DNA of 64,000 nt from Amycolatopsis eburnea (GCF_003937945.1 NZ_RSEC01000058.1:62001-126000), one strand, 5' to 3'. Counted from the first letter of the stretch, positions 37,561 through 47,611 are shown. The notes: generated by a model from the letters alone, not told the origin. Made by a program: numbers and translations.

Positions 37561-38280
37561 TCAGCGCAAGGCCTTCTGACGGCGGGTCAGCGCCGAGGGG
37601 TCGAGGTTCGCCTTCGTGCCGGCGTCGTGGCCGTCGAGGTAGCCGCTGCCCGACAGCCGCCGCGGCGCGGCCGAGCGCAGGTCGCCGTACTCGGCGTCGA
37701 ACGCGTGCTGCACCAGCTGCGCGCGGTCGCGGACGACCAGCTCCGCCGACCGCGCACCGGGCGCCGCCGTGCGGACGGCTTCCGATTCGGCGTGCGTGAG
37801 CCGCTCGTGCACCGCGCGGGCGAAGCCGTGCAGCCACGTGCGCCGGTACGCGGCCAGCGATTCGCCGGGGAAGAAGCCGTCCGGCCGGACGCGGGTCAGC
37901 TGGGTGCTCGCCTGCAGCAGCAGGCTGGTGAACAGCAGCTCCACGCGGCCGAGGTCGGAGTGGAAGCCGAACACCGTGACGCTGTCGACCTTCTGGCCGT
38001 AGCGGTGCAGCAGCGTCCGGCACCGCAGCGGGTACGCGACCGAGGTGAGCAGGCTCGCCTTGTCGCGGCTGTACGGGTCGTTCATCGGGATCTTGAGCGT
38101 GCCGATCTCGTCGGCGGTCGCGCCGGACGCGGCGAGCATCGCCTGGTCGATCCCGTACCGCGCGACGAGCTCGGCGGCCTTCCGGTTGTACGCCTCGGCT
38201 TCCGCCTCGGTGACCGCCGGGTCCTCGGCCTTCGCCAGCAGCTTGCGGATGCGCTCGAGCTGCGGGTCTGACTCGGTCAT
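37561..38280 (-). CDS. DUF2786 domain protein
   Basis: A 239-residue protein. It begins MTESDPQLERIRKLLAKAED followed by AEAEAYNRKAAELVARYGID, which is the DUF2786 signature near the N-terminus. The rest is a basic, mostly helical region (SLLTSVAYPLRCRTLLHRYG; TRVRPDGFFPGES). The function of the family is unknown, though it is widespread in actinomycetes. The start is ATG 38280; there is no ribosome binding site, but TACCCT (38287-38292) is 6 bases upstream, which suggests a leaderless mRNA. It is divergent from the GNAT gene. Confidence 0.8.
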   Translation of the reverse strand: MTESDPQLERIRKLLAKAEDPAVTEAEAEAYNRKAAELVARYGIDQAMLAASGATADEIGTLKIPMNDPYSRDKASLLTSVAYPLRCRTLLHRYGQKVDSVTVFGFHSDLGRVELLFTSLLLQASTQLTRVRPDGFFPGESLAAYRRTWLHGFARAVHERLTHAESEAVRTAAPGARSAELVVRDRAQLVQHAFDAEYGDLRSAAPRRLSGSGYLDGHDAGTKANLDPSALTRRQKALR

Positions 38281-38356
38281 GGAGGCAGGGTATTCGATCA
38301 GGTGTTCGGGCGCGTGCACCGGGTCGCAGCGTGTCGCGGACCGGGACACTGGAGGG

Positions 38357-39373
38357 ATGGTGACGATCGAACGCTTCGACCCGCTGTCGGCCGGCGAAGG
38401 CGGAATCGCCGCTTACCACGCCGTGTTCGCGGCGAGCCGGGAAACCGACCGGCCCGGCGAACCCGTGCTGCCGCTCGGCGAGCTGGCCGGACGGCTGACG
38501 AGGCCGCTGCCCGGGATGGGCGAGGCGGCGCAGTGGGTGGCGTACCGCGGCGACGAGCTCGTCGCGTTCGCCGAGGTGCACTTCCTCGACGCCGAAAACC
38601 GCGGGATCGGGCTGACCGACGTCGTCGTGCACCCGGCCGCGCGGCGCTCGGGAATCGGCACCGCGTTGCTGCGCGCGGTGCTGCCGGAACTGCGCGCGCG
38701 GGGCCGCCGGAGCGTCGAAGGCTGGCAGGTCGTCGCCGGGTCCGCCGGGGAGCCGTGGGCCGAGGCGCTCGGGTTCCGGCCGGTGCGGACGATCGTGCGC
38801 CAGGTCCTGGTCGTCGCCGAAGCGGAGCGGTCGCGCTGGGACGTGGCCGTCCCGCCGGGCTATCGGGTTGTGCGGTGGAAGGGCGCGGCCCCGGACGGCT
38901 TGCTCGAGTCCTACGCCCGCGCGCGGGCGGCGATCCACGACGCTCCGCTCGGGGATTCGGGCTTCCGGTGGCCGGAGTGGACGCCCGCGCGGGTGCGCGC
39001 GGCCGAAGCCGAGGCTCGGTCGCAGGGTCTCGACCAGCGGATCGTCGCCGCGGTTCACGAGGGAACCGGGGAGGTCGCCGGGTTCACCGAGGTGTGCGTA
39101 CACCCGCGCCGACCGGACTGGGGCTACCAGCGGGACACCGCGGTGCTCGCCGCGCACCGCGGGCACGGGCTGGGGCGCTGCGTCAAGGCGCACATGATCC
39201 GGTGGCTGGTCGCCGAGCGGCCCGGGCTCCGGCGGATCAGCACGACGACGGGGGCGGAGAACGCGCACATGATCCGGGTCAACCGCGAACTCGGCCTCCG
39301 CTCGTTGCCGGCCCTGATCGCCGTTCGGCAGGACGTCGACGCGTTGCTCAGCCCAGGTAGGCGTCGAGCGTGA
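38357..39373 (+). CDS. Tandem GNAT-domain N-acetyltransferase
   Basis: A 338-residue protein with two GNAT folds. The first has LTDVVVHPAARRSGIGTALLRAVLPEL, with the acetyl-CoA pyrophosphate loop R-x-x-G-I-G. The second has DTAVLAAHRGHGLGRCVKAHM followed by TTTGAENAHMIRVNRELG. Double-GNAT proteins of this sort include some aminoglycoside and mycothiol acetyltransferases; MshD is about 300 residues, but I see no clear MshD signature. The start is ATG 38357, with GACACT 6 bases upstream (leaderless), or GTG 38360 using GGAGG as ribosome binding site. It overlaps the convergent TetR gene by 26 bases. Confidence 0.85.
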   Translation: MVTIERFDPLSAGEGGIAAYHAVFAASRETDRPGEPVLPLGELAGRLTRPLPGMGEAAQWVAYRGDELVAFAEVHFLDAENRGIGLTDVVVHPAARRSGIGTALLRAVLPELRARGRRSVEGWQVVAGSAGEPWAEALGFRPVRTIVRQVLVVAEAERSRWDVAVPPGYRVVRWKGAAPDGLLESYARARAAIHDAPLGDSGFRWPEWTPARVRAAEAEARSQGLDQRIVAAVHEGTGEVAGFTEVCVHPRRPDWGYQRDTAVLAAHRGHGLGRCVKAHMIRWLVAERPGLRRISTTTGAENAHMIRVNRELGLRSLPALIAVRQDVDALLSPGRRRA

Positions 39374-39905
39374 CGGCCAGCGCAGCCTCCGGGGACGGCG
39401 CGAAGCTCGCCCCCGCCAGGCCGCCCCACAGCCACAGCTGGGCGAGGCCGTGCAGCGCGGCCCACAGCGACGCCGCGACCAGCCGCAGGTCGGCGCCCGA
39501 GCGCGCGACCGGGGTCGGCACCGCCGCGACCAGCACGGCGAAGGTGTCGAACACCGCGCTCGCCGCCGCCGAGAGGGCCGGGTCGTCCGCGTCGACCAGG
39601 TCGCGGCGGAACATCAGCTCGAACATCGCCGGGTTGGCCAGCGCGAAGTCGAGGTAGCTGTGGCAGGCGGCGGTGAGCCGCTCCCGCGGCGAGGTTCCGG
39701 GCAGCGTGTCGCGGCGGGCGAGCAGGTCGGCGTACCCGCGGGTCGCGACGGCGGACAGCAGCTCGGCGCGGCCGGAGAAGTGCCGCAGCGGCGCGCCGTG
39801 CGAGACACCGGCCGCCTTCGCGATTCCGCGCAGCGTCACGGCTTCGACGCCTTCGCCGGTCAGGAGCTCGGCCGCGGTGTCGATCAGGCGTTGCCGGGTG
39901 CCCAC
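39348..39905 (-). CDS. TetR-family regulator
   Basis: A 185-residue regulator. The helix-turn-helix is VTLRGIAKAAGVSHGAPLRHF (about residues 25-46), followed by an effector domain (HSYLDFALANPAMFELMF) like the TetR_C_13/WHG type. The start is GTG 39905 with GAGGGA 6 bases upstream, inside the 3' end of the SGNH hydrolase gene (22-base overlap), so the two form an operon. Operator-like repeats upstream of that operon (40714-40749) suggest autoregulation. Confidence 0.88.
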   Translation of the reverse strand: MGTRQRLIDTAAELLTGEGVEAVTLRGIAKAAGVSHGAPLRHFSGRAELLSAVATRGYADLLARRDTLPGTSPRERLTAACHSYLDFALANPAMFELMFRRDLVDADDPALSAAASAVFDTFAVLVAAVPTPVARSGADLRLVAASLWAALHGLAQLWLWGGLAGASFAPSPEAALAVTLDAYLG

Positions 39906-40681
39906 GCTTCGTCCCTCGTCATGGGGAGCAGCTCCGGGCGCTTCGGCCCGAAGCCGTCGCCCGGCTGGCGGCCGATGAGCCGGTTGCGCGTGCGCGTCAC
40001 GGCGACCGGCAGCACCTCGCGCAGCAGCCAGTGCAGGTCGGCGCGCCAGCTCCCCGCGGCCGCGACACCCGGCAGCGGCGCCAGCCAGCCGGGATCGTGC
40101 TCGAGCCCGAGCCGCCCGAGGACGTACGCGGCGAGCCTGCGGTGCCCGTGCTCGGACAGGTGGAGCCGGTCGGCGCCGAAGTAGCGGGAGTCGGTGACGG
40201 CCTGGTCGGGCCACAGGTCGATGAGCAGTGCCCCGTAGCTGACGGCGGCTTCGCGGATGGCCTCGTTGAGCGCGACGATCCGCGGCCGCATCCGCCGCCC
40301 GAGCGGCATCCGGCTGGAGACGTCGCTGAGGGTGAACGTCACGACGGTCGGCGAGATTTCGGTGCACGCGCGGATGGCGGCATCGACGCGGCGGGCGACG
40401 GTCCGCGCGTCCCAGCCCCGGCTCATGACGTCGTTGCCGCCGCCGAAGAGTGCGATCAGGTCCGGCTCGAGGCGCGTGGCGGCCGGGACCTGTTCGGGGA
40501 CGATCTGGTCGAGCCGCCGTCCCCGGACGGCGAGGTTGGCGTAGCGGAAGCCCGGTTCCCGCTCGGCGAGGTCGGCGGCGACGAAGTCGGCCCAGCCGCG
40601 GTAGTGGTCCTGGCCGGGGTACGGGTCGTCGAGACCTTCGGCGCAGCTGTCGCCGAGGACGACGAAACGGTGGTAACTCAT
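39884..40681 (-). CDS. SGNH/GDSL-family hydrolase
   Basis: A 265-residue protein. SGNH blocks are VVLGDSCAEG (nucleophile Ser in block I, usual GDSxxxG), LAVRGRR (block II Gly), FGGGNDVMS (block III Asn) and DRLHLSEHGH (block V Asp and His). There is no signal peptide, so it is probably a cytoplasmic esterase or lipase-like enzyme. The start is ATG 40681, with GGAG 6 bases upstream. It is co-transcribed with the TetR gene downstream. Confidence 0.9.
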   Translation of the reverse strand: MSYHRFVVLGDSCAEGLDDPYPGQDHYRGWADFVAADLAEREPGFRYANLAVRGRRLDQIVPEQVPAATRLEPDLIALFGGGNDVMSRGWDARTVARRVDAAIRACTEISPTVVTFTLSDVSSRMPLGRRMRPRIVALNEAIREAAVSYGALLIDLWPDQAVTDSRYFGADRLHLSEHGHRRLAAYVLGRLGLEHDPGWLAPLPGVAAAGSWRADLHWLLREVLPVAVTRTRNRLIGRQPGDGFGPKRPELLPMTRDEAWAPGNA

Positions 40682-40713
40682 TCCGATCTCCGTAACCCGC
40701 GGTTCACCTTGTG

Positions 40714-40749
40714 GACACTGTCTATCAAACTCATGTAGACGGTGTCTAC
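40714..40749. promoter_or_regulatory. Paired operator-like repeats upstream of the SGNH-tetR operon
   Basis: GTAGACGGTGTCTAC (40735-40749) is an inverted repeat with 6-base arms around GGT. A second copy of its core, TAGACAGTGTC on the minus strand, occupies 40714-40724. The two sites are 10 bases apart and lie 33-68 bases upstream of the SGNH start, where -35/-10 elements would be. The TetR protein encoded in the same operon is the likely ligand. Confidence 0.55.
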
Positions 40750-40806
40750 TCGGGTTCAGCCGAGCCGGGGCCTGCCGTCGAACCCTGGCCGTCGTGCGGG
40801 AGCAGG

Positions 40807-41673
40807 TCACCCGAGCCAGGGGCGGAGCTTCTCCGGGTTCCGCATCGCCCAGATGCGGGTGATCCGCCCGTCGGCGACGTCGAACGCGTACACCGCCACA
40901 AGATCCCCGCCCCGCGTGAGCAGCAGGCCGGGCAGGCCGTTGACCGCGCGCTCCGCGAGCCGCAACGACCCGCCGGCGCCGGACGCCAGCGCCGCGACGT
41001 ACCGGGCGACCGCCTCGCCGCCTTCGATCGGGGTCAGCGCCGCGCGGACCACGCCGCCGCCGTCGGCCGTGAGGGTTGCCGCGGGGTCGAGGAGGCCGAC
41101 CAGCGCGGCGATGTCGCCCGCTTCCCACGCGTGCTTGAAGTCCCGGATCACGTCCGCGTGGCCGGTCGCCGGAGTGGCGGGGCGGGCGGCGCGGACGCGG
41201 CGGCGGGCCGACGACGCCAGTTCGCGGCACGCCGCCGGCGTGCGCCCGGTGATCTCCGCGACCTCCGCGAACGCGTAGCCGAACACGTCGTGCAGCACGA
41301 GCGCGACCCGCTGCGCCGGGGTCATCGCTTCGAGCGTCACCAGGAAGGCCATGGTGACCGACTCGTCGAGGGTGATCCGGTCGGCGACCGAGTCGGGCTG
41401 CTCGGGCACGGGCTCGGGCAGCCACTCGCCCACGTACTGCTCGCGCCGGGCCCGCGCCGAACCGAGGACGTCGAGGCAGACGCGGCCGGCGACCGTCGTC
41501 AGCCACGCGCCCGGCGAGGAGATCGCGGCCCGCTGGGACGGCGTGAGCGCGTACCAGCGGGCGTAGGTCTCCTGCACCGCGTCCTCGGCCTCGGCCAGCG
41601 ACCCGAGCAGCCGGTAGGCGAGGTTGAGCAGGTGCCGGCGTTCGCCGACGACCGGTTCCGGTGGTGTCGTCAT
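40807..41673 (-). CDS. ECF41-type RNA polymerase sigma factor with SnoaL-like C-terminal domain
   Basis: A 288-residue sigma factor (SigJ-like). Region 2 covers LLNLAYRLLGSLAEAEDAVQETYARW and region 4 covers MTPAQRVALVLHDVFGYAFAEVAEITGRTPAACRELASSARRR (read in two parts). A NTF2/SnoaL-like domain follows (about 175-288) with the ECF41 hallmarks DGGG and NPEKL near the C-terminus, which modulate sigma activity without an anti-sigma factor. The start is ATG 41673 with GGAGGGAG immediately upstream. It is divergent from an FMN-reductase/SnoaL fusion that is probably its target, as ECF41 genes usually control an adjacent oxidoreductase. Confidence 0.92.
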   Translation of the reverse strand: MTTPPEPVVGERRHLLNLAYRLLGSLAEAEDAVQETYARWYALTPSQRAAISSPGAWLTTVAGRVCLDVLGSARARREQYVGEWLPEPVPEQPDSVADRITLDESVTMAFLVTLEAMTPAQRVALVLHDVFGYAFAEVAEITGRTPAACRELASSARRRVRAARPATPATGHADVIRDFKHAWEAGDIAALVGLLDPAATLTADGGGVVRAALTPIEGGEAVARYVAALASGAGGSLRLAERAVNGLPGLLLTRGGDLVAVYAFDVADGRITRIWAMRNPEKLRPWLG

Positions 41674-41703
41674 GCTCCCTCCGACGACACAGCCTCCCCG
41701 AAC

Positions 41704-41715
41704 GTCAGGCCTGAC
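41704..41715. promoter_or_regulatory. 12-bp palindrome between ECF41 sigma and FMN reductase genes
   Basis: GTCAGGCCTGAC is perfectly palindromic and lies in the 98-base divergent intergenic region, 31 bases from the sigma start and 57 from the reductase start. TGACATC-like bases and a CGTC (41733-41736) downstream resemble parts of ECF promoters, although their spacing is shorter than expected. Its role as promoter element or operator is unproven. Confidence 0.35.
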
Positions 41716-41771
41716 ATCCCGCCGGGCTGCTTCGTCGTACTCCTCGAAGCCGAACGAACAGGGGAGAAACG

Positions 41772-42749
41772 ATGATCGAGATCGGAATCGTGCTGGGCAG
41801 CACCCGCGACGGCCGGGTGGGCGACCAGGTGGCCCGGTGGGTCCACGAGCGGGCGAGCGAGCGCGCCGACGCCCGGTTCACGCTGATCGACCTGCGTGAC
41901 CACCCGCTGCCCCACCTCGAGCAGCCGCCGGGCTTCTCGGGGCAGTACCCGGACGAGCGCACGCGGGCCTGGGCCGCGACCGTCGCCGCGTGCGACGGGT
42001 TCGTGTTCGTCACGCCGGAGTACAACCACTCCGTTCCCGGCGTGCTCAAGAACGCCTTGGACCACGTGCACGTCGAGTGGAACACCAAGGCCGCCGGGTT
42101 CGTCTCCTACGGCGGCGTCGGCGGGGCCCGCTCGGTCGAGCAGCTGCGGCTGGTCTGCGGTGCCCTGCAGCTGGCGGACGTCGCCCCGCAGGTCACGCTG
42201 CCGCTGGCGACCGAGTTCGAAAACCGCGCCACCTTCGCGCCCGGCGAGTACCAGCTCGCCGCGCTGGACACGGTGCTCGACCACGTCGTCGCCTGGAGCA
42301 CCGCGCTCGCGCCGCTGCGGCACGGGGACGCCGAAGCCGCGGTCCGGGCCCGGCTGGCCGCGATCGTCGACGGGCTCCGGAACAAGGACCTCGAGGCGCT
42401 GCGGCTGAGCTACGCCCCGGACGTCGTGTCCTTCGACGTCGAACCGCCGCTGCAGCACGTCGGCGTGGACGCGAAGCTGAAGAACTGGGCGCGGGTGTTC
42501 ACCGTCTTCGAGGAGGTGGACTACGAGCTGCGCGACCTGACCGTCACCGTGCGCGGCGACCTCGCGGTCGGGCACGGCTTCGGCCGGGTCAGCGGGACCC
42601 TGAAGAACGGCGTCGTGACCGACGGCATGTGGGTCCGGGCCACGTTCGTCTTCCGGGACACCCCCGACGGCTGGGTGATCGTGCACGACCAGGCGTCGGT
42701 GCCGTTCGACATCGCGACCGGGCGGGGGTGCAGCGACCTGGAACCCTGA
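41772..42749 (+). CDS. NADPH-dependent FMN reductase fused to a SnoaL-like domain
   Basis: A 325-residue fusion. Residues 1-180 are a flavodoxin-fold FMN reductase (IGIVLGSTRDGRVGDQVARW; VTPEYNHSVPGVLKNALDH; SYGGVGGARSVEQLR). Residues about 190-318 are a SnoaL/ketosteroid-isomerase-like domain (LRNKDLEALRLSYAPDVVSFD; VGHGFGRVSGTLKNG). It would reduce flavins or quinones with NADPH. The C-terminal fold is of the same type as the tail of the neighbouring ECF41 sigma factor. The start is ATG 41772 with GGGGAG 6 bases upstream. Confidence 0.88.
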   Translation: MIEIGIVLGSTRDGRVGDQVARWVHERASERADARFTLIDLRDHPLPHLEQPPGFSGQYPDERTRAWAATVAACDGFVFVTPEYNHSVPGVLKNALDHVHVEWNTKAAGFVSYGGVGGARSVEQLRLVCGALQLADVAPQVTLPLATEFENRATFAPGEYQLAALDTVLDHVVAWSTALAPLRHGDAEAAVRARLAAIVDGLRNKDLEALRLSYAPDVVSFDVEPPLQHVGVDAKLKNWARVFTVFEEVDYELRDLTVTVRGDLAVGHGFGRVSGTLKNGVVTDGMWVRATFVFRDTPDGWVIVHDQASVPFDIATGRGCSDLEP

Positions 42750-42753
42750 CGGC

Positions 42754-44229
42754 TCAGCCGAGCCGGGCGCGGTGGGCCGTCACGGCGGCCCGCCGCGGAT
42801 CGGCCGCGGGGAGCGTCTTCAGCAGCGCGTCGAGCACCGCGAAGTCGTCCACCCCGCACGCGGTTTCCCAGAACGACCACAGCACGCCCGGGTCGCCGCT
42901 GTTCAGCGCCACCTGGCGGACCTGCGCGGTGAGCGTTTCCCGTTCTTCGCGGATCGCCGGTGCCTCCGAGTCCGGCAGCAGCGGGCCGCGGAAGGCGCGC
43001 AGGACGTCGGCGGGCGTGCCGGTGCGCAACGCCGTGCGGGCGCGGGTGAAGTCCGCGTCGACGTCGGCCGCCAGCCGGTACGGCCGCGTCTGCACCACCG
43101 CCGCGCCCAGCTGGGAGCGCAGGCGGTGGATTTCCGCGCGGACGGTCACCGGGTTGCCCGACTCGCCGTAGAGCTGCAGCGCCAGCCGTTCCGCCGAGAG
43201 GCCGTTGGGGTGCAGGGTCAGCAGGGTCAGGATTTCCGCGTGCCGCAACGTGAGCGGGACCTCGCGACCGTCCACAGTGGTCGAGAACGCGCCGTCCGAG
43301 AGGTACTCCAGCGACAACCGGGGCCGCGGGCCGCCGCCCCCGGGAGCGGACAGCCGCAGCAGGTAGCCCTCGGCCAGCGGTTCGACCGTGGCGATGCGCC
43401 CGTCGGGCAGGTTCACCGCGCCGCCGCCGCGCCGGACGTCCACTGTGGACGGCAACAGGCACGCCTGCGCGGCGAGCACCCGGCCGCCCGCCGAAAGCAG
43501 GGCGCCGGGCCGGCCGCGCAACGCCTCCAGGTGCGGCATGTTCGCCCGCCGCAGCTGCTCGTCGCGGACCGCGAGCTGGGCCCGCAGCTGCCCTTCCGCG
43601 AGCTGCGCCGTCGCCGTGACCAGCGAAAGCATCGCCGGGTGCACGGTGCGCAGCGGCCCGCTGACGTCGATCGAGCCCAGCAGCACGCCGGTCTCGGGGT
43701 CGCGCACCGGCGCCGCCGCGCACGTCCACGCGTGGTAGCGGCGGACCAGGTGCTCGGCCGAGTAGATCTGCACCGGGTCGCCGGTCGCGAGCGCCGTGCC
43801 CATGGCGTTCGTGCCGATCGCGGCTTCGCTCCACCGGGTGCCCTCGGTGAGGCCGACGCGGTCGCCGCGCAGCAGCTGGCCCGCGGCGCCCTCGCGCCAC
43901 AGGATCAGGCCGTCGGCGTCGGTCACGATCATCACGTGGTCGGCGTCGTCGGCGATGCTCACCAGCATCTGCCGCAGCACCGGCAGCACGGGCGCCAGCG
44001 GGTGGGCTTCGCGGAGCGCGGCGAGGTCGCCGGTGTCGTAGACGAACGGCGCTTCGCCCTGGTCCGGGTCGACCCGGGCGGCGAGCGAGCGGTTCCAGGA
44101 GTCGGAGACGACCGACCGCGGCGGCCGGGGCCCGGGCACGCCCTGGAGCACCGCTTCGCGGACGTGCTCCAGTAGCCGCGCGTAGGACTCGGGGTCGCGC
44201 AGCAGCTCCGGTTCGGGCGCCTCTGCCAC
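42754..44229 (-). CDS. GAF-domain transcriptional regulator of the aldehyde dehydrogenase operon
   Basis: A 491-residue regulator. The GAF domain (about 90-230) contains DHVMIVTDADGLILWREG, GTRWSEAAIGTNAMGTAL and IQIYSAEHLV-like residues, as in AcoR-type activators that sense alcohols or aldehydes. The usual AAA+ sigma-54 domain is absent. Instead there is a winged-helix region (LTLRHAEILTLLTLHPNGLS; RAEIHRLRSQLG) and a helical tail. The start is GTG 44229, because TAGGCT (44237-44242) is 7 bases upstream; an ATG at 44277 would place the N-terminus across the operator. It is divergent from the aldehyde dehydrogenase. Confidence 0.85.
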   Translation of the reverse strand: MAEAPEPELLRDPESYARLLEHVREAVLQGVPGPRPPRSVVSDSWNRSLAARVDPDQGEAPFVYDTGDLAALREAHPLAPVLPVLRQMLVSIADDADHVMIVTDADGLILWREGAAGQLLRGDRVGLTEGTRWSEAAIGTNAMGTALATGDPVQIYSAEHLVRRYHAWTCAAAPVRDPETGVLLGSIDVSGPLRTVHPAMLSLVTATAQLAEGQLRAQLAVRDEQLRRANMPHLEALRGRPGALLSAGGRVLAAQACLLPSTVDVRRGGGAVNLPDGRIATVEPLAEGYLLRLSAPGGGGPRPRLSLEYLSDGAFSTTVDGREVPLTLRHAEILTLLTLHPNGLSAERLALQLYGESGNPVTVRAEIHRLRSQLGAAVVQTRPYRLAADVDADFTRARTALRTGTPADVLRAFRGPLLPDSEAPAIREERETLTAQVRQVALNSGDPGVLWSFWETACGVDDFAVLDALLKTLPAADPRRAAVTAHRARLG

Positions 44230-44259
44230 GTCCACCAGCCTAGAGACCCAGCTCACAGC

Positions 44260-44283
44260 GTTGCAACGCGCGTGCAACGTTGC
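44260..44283. promoter_or_regulatory. Overlapping inverted repeats in the GAF regulator / aldehyde dehydrogenase intergenic region
   Basis: GTTGCA (44260-44265) and TGCAAC (44273-44278) are inverted around 7 bases, and GCAACGTTGC (44274-44283) is a 10-bp palindrome sharing the second arm. The sites sit about 30 bases upstream of the regulator's start and 60 bases upstream of the dehydrogenase ATG. They are good candidates for the binding sites of the GAF regulator. Confidence 0.55.
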
Positions 44284-44342
44284 CGCACCTACCTTCGGCG
44301 GCCATCAGCCCAACCGTCACTCCGAGCAACGAGGCAGGGAAG

Positions 44343-45865
<1,523 letters not shown>

Positions 45866-45866
<1 letters not shown>

Positions 45867-46234
45867 TGACCCAACGAGTAGACCTGACACCGGCCGCCGC
45901 GGAGCTGCTGCGGCGGCTGGTGTCGCTCCACGGGCCGGTGATGTTCCACCAGTCCGGCGGGTGCTGCGACGGCAGCGCCCCGATGTGCTACCCGGCCGGG
46001 GAGTTCCGCACCGGCGCGTCCGACGTGAACCTCGGTTCGCTCGAAGTCGAGGGCATCGAGGACGTGCCGGTGTGGATGTCGGGGCCGCAGTTCGAGTACT
46101 GGAAGCACACGCACCTCACGATCGACGTCGTGCCCGGGCGCGGGAGCGGGTTTTCCCTGGAGGCGCCCGAAGGCGTGCGCTTCCTGATCCGCTCCCGGCT
46201 GCTCACCGACGAGGAGTCGGCGGCGTTGAACTGA
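45866..46234 (+). CDS. DUF779 cysteine-rich protein
   Basis: A 122-residue protein with the DUF779 signature HQSGGCCDGSAPMCYP and QFEYWKHTHLTIDVVPGRG. DUF779 genes usually follow aldehyde dehydrogenases of this type; the biochemical role is not known and may involve metal or thiol chemistry. Translation is coupled to the dehydrogenase (ATG 45866 overlaps its TGA). The last 32 bases overlap the convergent M20 peptidase gene. Confidence 0.93.
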
Positions 46235-47558
46235 GGGCGTCGAACAACGCCGTGGCGAGCACCAGTCCCTCCCGGGCGACCGGGGCGAGCAGGTGCTCGT
46301 CCGGCGCGTGCTGCAGGCAGCCCGGGTAGGAGTGCGGCAGCCAGAGCGTCGCCAGCCCGAGGACGTCGGTGAAGACGTGGTTGGGCAGGCCGCCGCCGAA
46401 GTTCGGCAGCAGGGCGACGGGCTTGTCCGTGACTGCGCTCAGCGCTTCGCGGGCCCAGGTCACCCACGGGTCGCCGACCGGGGTCCGGCTGGCGAGGAAG
46501 GTGGCGTCGGCACGCACGTCGACCATCGGGAACCCTTGCGCGGCAAGGTGCTTCCGGATGGCAGGTGCGACGCCGCCGACGTCGGTGCCGGCGACGTACC
46601 GCAGCTGGAGGACCGCTCGCGCCCGGCCGGGGATCGCGTTCACCGGGCGGGCGGGGTCACCCGCGCCGAGCGCGAGCACCTCCAGGGTGTTCCAGCCGTA
46701 GAGCCGCTCGGCGGGCGTCAGGTTTTGATCGCCCCAGCCCTCGTCCGCGTCGACGACCACGTCGGCCAGCGCGGTGCGCACGCTGTCCGGCAGTGCGGGC
46801 GGCAGCAGTTCCGGGACCTGGACGCGGCCGTGGCCGTCGACCAGGCTCGCGATCGCGGCGGCGAGCGTCGTCGCCGGGTTGCGCAGGATCCCGCCCCAGT
46901 TGCCGGAGTGGGCGGCGTCCGGGCGCAGGTCGGCGTCGAGGGTGATGCGGATGCCGCCGCGGGCGCCGAGGAACAACGTCGGGGTCGCCGCGTCGAGGCG
47001 CGGGCCGTCGGAGGCGATGAGGACGTCCGCGCTCAGCAGGTCCTTCTCCTGGGCCGCGAACTCGGTGAGACCGGGGGAGCCGATCTCTTCGCCGGTTTCG
47101 AAGAGGAACTTGAGGTTGAAGCCCAGCTTGCCGCGTGCGGCCAGCACCAGGCGCAACGCCGTGAGGTTGATCAGGTGCTGGCCCTTGTTGTCGGCGGTGC
47201 CGCGGCCGTACCAGCGGTCGCCGTCCGCGGTGAGCGTCCACGGGTCCAGCCCGTCGCGCCACTGCCCGGCTTCCCCGACGACGTCGGCATGGCCGTAGCA
47301 CAGCAGCGTCGGCAGGTCTTCTCCCTCCGTGCGGACCCCGACGAGGAACGGGCCGCCCGCCGGGTCCGGGTTGGCGTGCTGGGTGACTTCGCAGCCGAGG
47401 CCGGTCAGTGCCGGGGTCAGGACCTCGTCGAGGTAGGCCTGGACGGCGGCGCGGCCTTCGGGGGCGTCGCTGACCGTGGGGTAGGCGACCAGCCGGGCCA
47501 GTTCGGTGAAGAGGGCGCCGGAGTCGACGTGGGCGCGGGCCTTGCCGAGCAGATCCAT
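46203..47558 (-). CDS. M20-family metallopeptidase / deacylase
   Basis: A 451-residue dizinc hydrolase. Zinc ligands and catalytic residues appear in LLCYGHADVV (His), YGRGTADNKGQ (bridging Asp), FETGEEIGS (catalytic Glu and Glu ligand), IASDGPR (Asp) and QHAPDEH (last His). The middle lid domain holds GGIRITLDADLRPDAAHSG. The family cleaves dipeptides or N-acyl amino acids. The start is ATG 47558 with TACAGT (47565-47570) 6 bases upstream and no ribosome binding site, so it is probably leaderless. Confidence 0.92.
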   Translation of the reverse strand: MDLLGKARAHVDSGALFTELARLVAYPTVSDAPEGRAAVQAYLDEVLTPALTGLGCEVTQHANPDPAGGPFLVGVRTEGEDLPTLLCYGHADVVGEAGQWRDGLDPWTLTADGDRWYGRGTADNKGQHLINLTALRLVLAARGKLGFNLKFLFETGEEIGSPGLTEFAAQEKDLLSADVLIASDGPRLDAATPTLFLGARGGIRITLDADLRPDAAHSGNWGGILRNPATTLAAAIASLVDGHGRVQVPELLPPALPDSVRTALADVVVDADEGWGDQNLTPAERLYGWNTLEVLALGAGDPARPVNAIPGRARAVLQLRYVAGTDVGGVAPAIRKHLAAQGFPMVDVRADATFLASRTPVGDPWVTWAREALSAVTDKPVALLPNFGGGLPNHVFTDVLGLATLWLPHSYPGCLQHAPDEHLLAPVAREGLVLATALFDALSSTPPTPRR

Positions 47559-47585
47559 GGCGCCACTGTAAAGGCGGCAAACTAT

Positions 47586-47605
47586 ACGAACGGTCGTGCT
47601 ATCTT
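47586..47605 (+). promoter_or_regulatory. Probable TetR operator and -10 box before the MOSC-tetR operon
   Basis: ACGAACGGTCGT (47586-47597) is a near-palindrome of the type bound by many TetR repressors. It is followed at once by TATCTT (47600-47605), a -10 box 6 bases before the MOSC gene ATG at 47612. The TetR gene downstream in the same operon is the likely repressor. Confidence 0.55.
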
Positions 47606-47611
47606 CGGAGC

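Noticed and set aside
37561-39268. Long minus-strand frame spanning the GNAT and DUF2786 genes
   Set aside because: Most of it is antisense to the GNAT gene, which has clear acetyl-CoA-binding motifs; only the last part after 37560 could be meaningful.
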